The notes under the pieces: generated by a model | Seen by the model: only the letters and a program-made list of their open reading frames with translations | Told to the model about the DNA's origin: nothing | Databases searched by the model: none | Translations under genes and position numbers: made by a program | Part shown: positions 6,223 through 11,818 of the stretch, piece after piece | Layout of the letters: the number at the start of each line of letters is the position of its first letter | How positions within the stretch are numbered: the stretch's first letter is position 1 | DNA from: an uncultured Lachnospiraceae bacterium | GTDB lineage: Bacteria > Bacillota > Clostridia > Lachnospirales > Lachnospiraceae | Length of the DNA stretch: 14,033 nucleotides | NCBI GenBank assembly: GCA_947631755.1 | Contig: CANRMO010000045.1 | Coordinates: 1 to 14,033 of the forward strand | Direction of reading: 5' to 3'

Positions 6223-7500
6223 ATGATCAAAAAAGAAATGATTGCCATGCTGCTTGCTGGGGGGCAAGGATCAAGACTGGGTGTCTTGACGGCTAATGTA
6301 GCAAAACCTGCTGTTGCTTTTGGGGGAAAGTATCGAATCATTGATTTTCCATTGAGTAATTGTATTAATTCAGGAGTGGACACGGTAGGTGTACTGACAC
6401 AGTACCAGCCGCTCAAATTGAATACTCATATCGGAATTGGTATTCCATGGGATCTGGACCGTAATGTTGGGGGCGTGTCCGTTCTCCCGCCGTATGAGAG
6501 AAGTACAAGTAGTGAATGGTACACAGGAACAGCTAATGCGATTTATCAGAATCTGGCTTATATGGAATTATATAATCCCGATTATGTGTTGATTCTTGGT
6601 GGCGATCACATCTACAAGATGGACTATCAGGTTATGCTGGATTTCCACAAAGCGAATCACGCAGATATCACAATGGCGACGATGCCTGTGCCGATTGAGG
6701 AGGCCAGCCGTTTTGGCGTCTGCATTACGGATGACTCTCACCGGATCCTGGAGTTTGAAGAAAAACCAGAACATCCGCGGAGTAATCTGGCATCCATGGG
6801 AATCTACATTTTCTCATGGCCGGTACTTAAGGAAGCGCTGATTAAGTTGAAAGACCAGAAGGGTTGTGACTTTGGCAAACATATCCTGCCATATTGTCAG
6901 GAGAGGGGTGACAGGGTATTCGCCTATGAGTACAACAGCTACTGGAAAGATGTAGGGACTCTCGGTTCCTACTGGGAGTCAAATATGGAACTGATCGATT
7001 TGATTCCTGTGTTTAATCTGTACGAGGAATTCTGGAAGATCTACACGAAGAATGAGTGGATCCGCCCGCAGTACATCGCCGGGGATGCCGTGATCGACAA
7101 AGCCATTATGGGGGATGGCTGTGAGATTTACGGAGAAGTGCACAATTCTGTGATCGGATCGGATGTTGTGATCGAGGAAGGTGCGGTCGTACGGGATTCC
7201 ATTATCATGAACTCAACGCGCATCGGCAAGAACACAGTTCTTGACCGGACGATCGTGGCAGAGGGTACTGTCATAGGAAATGACTGTGTGTTGGGAGACG
7301 GCGAAGATGACATTCCAAACAAATTGAAGCCGGATGTCTATGCCTTTAATCTTGTCACGGTTGGGGACAACACTGTGATCCCGGATGGCGTGACGATAGG
7401 AAAGAATACCGCTATTGCAGGAAAGACCACAAAGAGCGATTATCTGGACGGGAAACTTGCAGGTGGCGAGACTTTGATAAAGGCAGGTGACGTGGAATGA
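6223..7500 (+). CDS. glgC: Glucose-1-phosphate adenylyltransferase, catalytic subunit
   Basis: It makes ADP-glucose from glucose 1-phosphate and ATP, the committed step of glycogen synthesis. The 425 residues show the nucleotide-binding LAGGQGSRL (11-19) with KPA (28-30), GGKYRIIDFPLSNCINSG (34-51), GTANAI (102-107), the metal-site GGDHIYKMD (126-134), the sugar-phosphate motif EFEEKP (177-182), SMGIYIF (191-197) and a C-terminal left-handed beta-helix made of hexapeptide-like repeats (from ~285). All catalytic landmarks are intact. The start has AGGGGTGA 4 bases upstream and a clear promoter. Its stop overlaps the glgD start (ATGA), so the two subunits are coupled. Family knowledge: in Firmicutes GlgC and GlgD form a mixed tetramer. 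Confidence 0.96.
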   Translation: MIKKEMIAMLLAGGQGSRLGVLTANVAKPAVAFGGKYRIIDFPLSNCINSGVDTVGVLTQYQPLKLNTHIGIGIPWDLDRNVGGVSVLPPYERSTSSEWYTGTANAIYQNLAYMELYNPDYVLILGGDHIYKMDYQVMLDFHKANHADITMATMPVPIEEASRFGVCITDDSHRILEFEEKPEHPRSNLASMGIYIFSWPVLKEALIKLKDQKGCDFGKHILPYCQERGDRVFAYEYNSYWKDVGTLGSYWESNMELIDLIPVFNLYEEFWKIYTKNEWIRPQYIAGDAVIDKAIMGDGCEIYGEVHNSVIGSDVVIEEGAVVRDSIIMNSTRIGKNTVLDRTIVAEGTVIGNDCVLGDGEDDIPNKLKPDVYAFNLVTVGDNTVIPDGVTIGKNTAIAGKTTKSDYLDGKLAGGETLIKAGDVE

Positions 7501-8549
7501 GAGCGATTGGATTGATTTTAGCCGGAGGCTCCAGCAGCCGAATGAAAGAACTGACGAGAAAACGCGCAACAGCGGCTATGCCGATTGCAGGAGGTTACCG
7601 CAGTATTGATTTTGCCCTGAGTAGTATGGCAAATTCACAGATCAGTAAAGTTGGTGTATTTACCCAGTACAATTCAAAATCTCTGTCACAGCATTTGAAT
7701 TCTTCCAAGTGGTGGGATTTTGGGCGAAAGCAGGGAGGACTGTTTGTCTTTACGCCGACGCTGACGCACGATAACAACCAGTGGTACCGCGGAACAGCGG
7801 ACGCCATTGCCCAGAACATAGACTTTTTAAAGAGCAGCCATGAACCATATGTTATTATTGCGTCAGGCGATTGCGTGTATAAAATGGATATGGGCAAACT
7901 GTTGGAATATCACATTGAAAAAAATGCGGATATTACAATAGTGACAAAGGATTTGGGGGCGGTTGATGATCCCAGCCGTTTTGGTGTGGTATCAGCAGGT
8001 ATTTATGTGATCCGCCGCAGACAGTTGATTGAGATGATTGAGCGGGCAGGTGCTGAGGGCGGATTTGATCTGGTAAAGGATATCTTTATCCGGTATAAAG
8101 GAATTAAAAAAATATATGCCTATCAGATGAATTCCTACTGGAGTAACATTACAACAGTAAATTCCTACTTTAAGACAAACATGGACTTCTTAAACAGAGA
8201 TATCAGGGAATATTTCTTTGAGGGATTTCCGCAGATTGCCTCGAGGATCGAGGATCTTCCGCCAGCGAAGTACAATGCGGGATCCAAAGTGGAGAACAGC
8301 CTGGTCGCCAGCGGGTGTATCATCAACGGCGAGGTAAAGGACTCCCTGTTGTTTAAAGAAGTGTATGTTGGTAATAACTGCACGATACGTAATTCAATTA
8401 TTTTGAATGACGTATACATTGGGGATAACACTTATATTGAAAATTGCATCGTAGAGAGCCATGGCACGATTCGTGCAAATTCGAATTATGTCGGCACCCC
8501 AGAAGACATCAAGATCATTCTTGAGCAGAACGAACGTTACGTACTGTAA
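7497..8549 (+). CDS. glgD: Glucose-1-phosphate adenylyltransferase, GlgD (regulatory) subunit, with internal deletion
   Basis: This is the partner subunit of GlgC, with the same fold: a nucleotidyltransferase domain (LAGGSSSRM 8-16; GTADAI 99-104; SGDCVYKMD 123-131) and a C-terminal beta-helix (from ~265). Key positions are altered as usual for GlgD: the glycine-rich loop reads GGSSSRM and the metal site SGDC instead of GGDH. Aligned with the GlgC next door, RFGV is followed by only two residues (Ser166-Ala167) before GIYVI, where GlgC has 25. The missing 23 residues include the whole FEEKP sugar-phosphate motif. At 350 residues it is correspondingly shorter than family members of about 370. 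The protein is therefore very unlikely to be catalytic by itself and probably acts by tuning GlgC. It overlaps glgC by 4 bases and is followed by spoVG 24 bases later. Confidence 0.93.
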   Translation: MRAIGLILAGGSSSRMKELTRKRATAAMPIAGGYRSIDFALSSMANSQISKVGVFTQYNSKSLSQHLNSSKWWDFGRKQGGLFVFTPTLTHDNNQWYRGTADAIAQNIDFLKSSHEPYVIIASGDCVYKMDMGKLLEYHIEKNADITIVTKDLGAVDDPSRFGVVSAGIYVIRRRQLIEMIERAGAEGGFDLVKDIFIRYKGIKKIYAYQMNSYWSNITTVNSYFKTNMDFLNRDIREYFFEGFPQIASRIEDLPPAKYNAGSKVENSLVASGCIINGEVKDSLLFKEVYVGNNCTIRNSIILNDVYIGDNTYIENCIVESHGTIRANSNYVGTPEDIKIILEQNERYVL

Positions 8550-8573
8550 AATTTCAAAAAAGGGGGAAGGTGG

Positions 8574-8855
8574 ATGCAGATCACAGACATTCGCGTCCGT
8601 GTAATCAACAGGGAATCAAAGATGAAAGCCGTCGTCTCCGTTACATTTGAAGATGCTTTTGTGGTTCATGACATAAAAGTAATTGAGGGAGAAAAGGGGT
8701 TATTTATCGCGATGCCGAGCAAGCGGACACCGGATGGTGAATACCGAGATGTCGCTCATCCAATCAATGGAGAAATGAGAGCCGCATTACAGGATGCGAT
8801 TTTAAAAGAATTTAGCCGGGCACTTGCAGAGTTGCCGGGTACTGAACAGGACTAG
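8574..8855 (+). CDS. spoVG: Septation/sporulation regulator SpoVG
   Basis: This small cytoplasmic RNA/DNA-binding regulator is known in Firmicutes for roles in spore cortex formation, septation, capsule and other envelope traits. The 93-residue protein matches the family from end to end: MQITDIRVRVI at the N terminus, VSVTFEDAFVVHDIKVIEG (22-40), GLFIAMPSKRTPDGEYRDVA (42-61) and HPIN (62-65). A strong AGGGGGAAGG ribosome binding site precedes the ATG. It lies 24 bases after glgD with no intervening promoter, so it is probably co-transcribed with glycogen genes. A strong terminator follows at 8895. The presence of spoVG does not by itself prove that the organism sporulates. Confidence 0.96.
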   Translation: MQITDIRVRVINRESKMKAVVSVTFEDAFVVHDIKVIEGEKGLFIAMPSKRTPDGEYRDVAHPINGEMRAALQDAILKEFSRALAELPGTEQD

Positions 8856-8894
8856 ACGGAAAAGAAACGACATTTGAGGTGTGCTGTGATGATG

Positions 8895-8928
8895 GCCATC
8901 GGCTGGGTCTCCCAGCCGATGGCTTTTT
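8895..8928 (+). terminator. Strong intrinsic terminator after spoVG
   Basis: GCCATCGGCTGGG (8895-8907) and CCCAGCCGATGGC (8911-8923) form a perfect 13-bp GC-rich stem with a 3-base loop (TCT), followed by five Ts (8924-8928). It closes the glgC-glgD-spoVG unit. No separate promoter fits in the 24 bases before the next gene, so the downstream pair may depend on read-through. Confidence 0.93.
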
Positions 8929-8952
8929 GAAAAGAATGGAGGCTGGAAACCG

Positions 8953-9684
8953 ATGCAGATATTGATCATACGACATGGGGATCCGAATTATGAAATCGAC
9001 TCTCTGACGGAAAAGGGATGGAGAGAGGCGGAACTTCTGGCAGAACGGATTGCCAGGCTGGATGTGGCGGATTTTTATGTGTCTCCGCTGGGAAGGGCGA
9101 GGGATACGGCAGGTGTCACATTAAAGAAGATGAACAGGCAGGCGACAGAACTTCCCTGGCTGCAGGAGTTTTTCCGGGCGACGATAGACCGGCCGGACAG
9201 GGATTATAAGTCCATCGCGTGGGACTGGCTGCCCCAGGACTGGACTATAGAAGAGAAGTATTATGATAAAAATGACTGGACGGATACGGCGGTCATGCGA
9301 AACAGCGAGATAAAAAAGGAGTATCAGTGGGTTGCGGACGGGCTGGATGAGCTGCTGGCCCGGCACGGCTACGTGCGGGAGGGCAATTATTACCGTGCGG
9401 AGAGACCAAACACAGACCGGATCGTATTATTCTGCCATTTTGGTGTGGAGTGTGTGATGCTCAGCCACTTGCTGGGCGTATCGCCCATGGTAATGTGGCA
9501 TGGATTTTGCGCTGCGCCCACTTCTGTGACTACGGTTAATACAGAGGAGAGGCGGAAAGGAGTTGCCTCTTTCCGTGTTGCCTCTTTTGGTGACGTCTCC
9601 CACCTCTATGTGGCGGACGAGCCGCCAGCGTTTCATGCCAGATTCTGTGAAGTGTACGGAAAAGAAGGGGAGAGGTGCGACTGA
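8953..9684 (+). CDS. Histidine phosphatase family protein (phosphoglycerate-mutase-like)
   Basis: This is a cytoplasmic hydrolase of the branch-1 histidine phosphatase superfamily, in which a histidine is transiently phosphorylated. The catalytic RHG is at residues 7-9 (ILIIRHGDP), the phosphate-pocket arginine lies in SPLGRARDTA (Arg48), an acidic Glu72 follows in LQEF, and the second histidine is in FCHFGVE (His162). At 243 residues it is a little longer than the ~200-residue minimal domain because of a Trp/Asp/Tyr-rich insert (~85-125) that may set substrate choice. The substrate cannot be read from the sequence. GGAGG stands 10 bases before the ATG. The stop overlaps the ATG of the following glucosaminidase gene (TGATG), indicating coupled translation. 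Confidence 0.88.
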   Translation: MQILIIRHGDPNYEIDSLTEKGWREAELLAERIARLDVADFYVSPLGRARDTAGVTLKKMNRQATELPWLQEFFRATIDRPDRDYKSIAWDWLPQDWTIEEKYYDKNDWTDTAVMRNSEIKKEYQWVADGLDELLARHGYVREGNYYRAERPNTDRIVLFCHFGVECVMLSHLLGVSPMVMWHGFCAAPTSVTTVNTEERRKGVASFRVASFGDVSHLYVADEPPAFHARFCEVYGKEGERCD

Positions 9685-11063
9685 TGCGTTGGCTGGCAAA
9701 ACTTTTTTTGGTTCTCTGTGTGGGTTTCGCCGCCTGTTCTGTTACAGCGGCGCGGGCCGCGGCTGAGCAGGCGGGCGTTGTGGTGGTAACTGGCAGTGAG
9801 GCGCCGGCAGCCAGTGCGGAGACCGCGGCATCTGGCACATCCATAGGTGCGGAGAGCGGTGAGGATGACTGGAACGAGATGAGGGCACTCTCTTCTTCCG
9901 TCAGATATAACGGAAAGAGACTCAATCTGAAAGGGACGCCTCTGGCTACTTATAGCGGTGTGGTGATGGTTCCGGTCAGGCCGGTGCTGTGCGGGCAGGG
10001 GCCGAAAGCTGAGTATACATACAATGATATGACCGGGCATGTGCGGATAGTGCGGGAAAATAAACTGGTTACCTTTTATACGGACGATAATGTTTACTAT
10101 GCAGACGGCGTGAAAAAAATATTTTCAGCGGAGGCGGTCACGGCGTCTTATGAGGGGAAGGAAAAGGCGTATCTGATGGCACCGCTTGAGGAGTTGTGTG
10201 CCGCGCTGGGGATATCGGTCTCCTATAACGAAGATACGGACACTTTTGTTTTGAAAGGTAAAAAGGTTACCTTTTCCGGGAAAAAGATAAAGACGGCCTA
10301 CGCCTATTCCATGAAAGCGTTTGCGAGAAAAGAGTACCGGGCGACCAGAAAAGTCTCCTATCAGTCGTTTTTGAAACTGGTGAATCCGGCGGAAGATACG
10401 ACTCATGGATTTCAGTTTCTCCGCATCGACCGATACCGCAGTGTGAATAAAAAGAAATTCAGAATTTATTACCAGTACCTCATAAGGGATTACTGCCGGG
10501 AGATCGGCATCCGTCCGGCAAAGAGCAGTCTGTACGGGAAGGCGGACGTGTTTTTGCGGGCGGCAAAAAAATATAATCTTGATCCGATATATCTTGTGAA
10601 CCAGACATTTCTTGAGTCTGCTTACGGGACGAGCGAGCTGGCTTCGGGCAGTGTGATCCGAAAAGTCGCACGGCGGGGATATCCCCGGACAGCGGCCGGG
10701 AAGTTTAAGACAAAGAAGATAAAGAAAAAAGTAAAAGTGTACAATCTTTACGGGATCAAGGCTTATGACGCTGATCCGTTCGTTGGGGGGACATCCTATG
10801 CCTACTATAAGAAGTGGACTACAGTTAACCGGGCGATTTACGGGGCCGCAAAATATCTGCGCTCGAATTATGTACACCGTCCCTACCGGCAGAACACGAT
10901 TTTTAAGATGCGCTATACATTCCGTGCTAACATCTGGCATCAATACGCCACTTCGGCGGAATATGCGGAAAATGTCGGGCATCGGATGTATCTTATGAGT
11001 TGCTGTTATTCGAAAGACGCGAAGTTTTTATATGATTATCCCAAATATAGACGGGGGAGGTGA
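9684..11063 (+). CDS. Secreted N-acetylglucosaminidase with N-terminal copper-amine-oxidase-like (stalk) domain
   Basis: This is an exported peptidoglycan hydrolase. Residues 1-26 form a signal peptide (MRWLAKLFLVLCVGFAA, with a likely cut after the ARA region). A Ser/Ala/Glu-rich linker follows to ~70. Residues ~72-195 resemble the copper amine oxidase N1 (stalk) domain, with VVMVPVRPV and a second YLMAPLEELCAALGISVSY repeat. Residues ~285-445 are a glucosaminidase (lysozyme-like) domain with the probable catalytic Glu311 in QTFLESAYGTSELA and the conserved YNLYGIKAYD (353-362). This domain cuts GlcNAc-MurNAc linkages and is common in autolysins. The ATG at 9684 is chosen because it overlaps the previous stop (TGATG) and has AGAGG upstream; a GTG at 9675 in the same frame is the alternative. 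The protein is strongly basic in its C-terminal half, suiting wall binding. Confidence 0.88.
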   Translation: MRWLAKLFLVLCVGFAACSVTAARAAAEQAGVVVVTGSEAPAASAETAASGTSIGAESGEDDWNEMRALSSSVRYNGKRLNLKGTPLATYSGVVMVPVRPVLCGQGPKAEYTYNDMTGHVRIVRENKLVTFYTDDNVYYADGVKKIFSAEAVTASYEGKEKAYLMAPLEELCAALGISVSYNEDTDTFVLKGKKVTFSGKKIKTAYAYSMKAFARKEYRATRKVSYQSFLKLVNPAEDTTHGFQFLRIDRYRSVNKKKFRIYYQYLIRDYCREIGIRPAKSSLYGKADVFLRAAKKYNLDPIYLVNQTFLESAYGTSELASGSVIRKVARRGYPRTAAGKFKTKKIKKKVKVYNLYGIKAYDADPFVGGTSYAYYKKWTTVNRAIYGAAKYLRSNYVHRPYRQNTIFKMRYTFRANIWHQYATSAEYAENVGHRMYLMSCCYSKDAKFLYDYPKYRRGR

Positions 11064-11082
11064 TACTTGACAATCTCCCCCG
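11052..11082 (+). terminator. Hairpin at the end of the glucosaminidase gene, weak terminator
   Basis: CGGGGGAG (11052-11059) pairs with CTCCCCCG (11075-11082) across a 15-base loop that contains the gene's own stop codon. The following CATTTATT is only moderately T-rich, so termination would be partial. Confidence 0.45.
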
Positions 11083-11095
11083 CATTTATTAAAAT
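11067..11095 (+). promoter_or_regulatory. Predicted strong promoter of pth-mfd
   Basis: A perfect -35 TTGACA (11067-11072), a 17-bp spacer and a -10 TAAAAT (11090-11095, 5/6) predict a start near 11102. The -35 lies in the loop of the hairpin at 11052-11082, so the end of one unit and the start of the next are interleaved. Confidence 0.72.
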
Positions 11096-11101
11096 GAGAG
11101 C

Positions 11102-11245
11102 AGTAAATACAGATTTAATTAAATTAAATAGAAACTGTATACCCGGGGGCACTAGAGGCCGTCGGGTGAAGTTTGTGCCATGGGTGCTGTTTTGTGAAAG
11201 GAATTTTGGCGGGCAGGAGCTGGCACGGACAGAAGGGAGACCATC
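11102..11245 (+). other. Long 5' leader of pth
   Basis: The predicted transcript has about 144 untranslated bases before pth. GTGCC (11175-11179) can pair either with the upstream GGCAC (11148-11152) or, extended to GTGCCA, with TGGCAC (11221-11226) close to the ribosome binding site GAAGGGAGA. This is not recognised as a known riboswitch, and no credible gene lies in it. Confidence 0.4.
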
Positions 11246-11818
11246 ATGTTTCTGATCGCAGGCCTCGGAAATCCGGGCACAGAGTATGCCGCGACAAGGC
11301 ACAATATCGGATTTGATATGATCACTTACCTCAGTGATAAATATGATATTCCGATGAGGGGAAAAGAGAACAGAGCGGTTGTTGGAAGGGGTTTTATTGA
11401 AGGGCAGAAAGTCCTGCTTGCCATGCCGCAGACCTATATGAACAACAGCGGTGAGAGTATACGCGCCCTGGCCGATTTCTATAAGCTGAAACAGGAAGAA
11501 ATTCTTGTAGTCTATGACGATATCAGCCTCCCGGTTGGGCAGATCCGCGTCCGCCCGAAAGGAAGTGCAGGGGGGCACAATGGGATCAAGAGTATTATTT
11601 CCCATCTTGGCACGCAGGTATTTCCCCGGATCAAGATCGGTGTCGGGGCAAAACCGGAGGGCGGCGATCTGGTGAAACATGTGCTGGGGCGGTTTTCCAG
11701 AGAGGAAGACGGCATGATACGGGAGGTCTTTGCGCTGGCAGATGAGGCAGTCCGCGCAGTTCTGACGGAGGGGACGGACAGTGCCATGAATCTTGTAAAT
11801 GGGAGAAAGTGTGAATAG
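11246..11818 (+). CDS. pth: Peptidyl-tRNA hydrolase
   Basis: It releases peptides from peptidyl-tRNAs that drop off the ribosome and is essential in most bacteria. The 190 residues fit the bacterial Pth family closely: FLIAGLGNPGTEY (2-14), the catalytic His19 in TRHNIGFD, Asn66 in QTYMNNSGE, Asp92 in VVYDDISLPVG and Asn112 in GSAGGHNGIKSI, all at the positions expected from the E. coli enzyme (His20, Asn68, Asp93, Asn114). AGGGAG lies 6 bases before the ATG. It is followed without a gap by mfd, an arrangement shared with Bacillus (where pth is spoVC and a small gene lies between). Confidence 0.96.
   Translation: MFLIAGLGNPGTEYAATRHNIGFDMITYLSDKYDIPMRGKENRAVVGRGFIEGQKVLLAMPQTYMNNSGESIRALADFYKLKQEEILVVYDDISLPVGQIRVRPKGSAGGHNGIKSIISHLGTQVFPRIKIGVGAKPEGGDLVKHVLGRFSREEDGMIREVFALADEAVRAVLTEGTDSAMNLVNGRKCE

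Noticed and set aside
10125..10982. Long open frame (285 codons) on the minus strand
   Set aside because: It lies wholly opposite the glucosaminidase gene, has no recognisable domain, and shows His/Cys/Arg-rich shadow-frame composition.
11067..11255. Small plus-strand frame of 62 codons before pth
   Set aside because: It would start with TTG inside the -35 element of the pth promoter and has no ribosome binding site.
11036..11680. Open frame of 214 codons on the minus strand
   Set aside because: It is antisense to pth and its leader, and the protein shows no family features. pth on the other strand is unambiguous.
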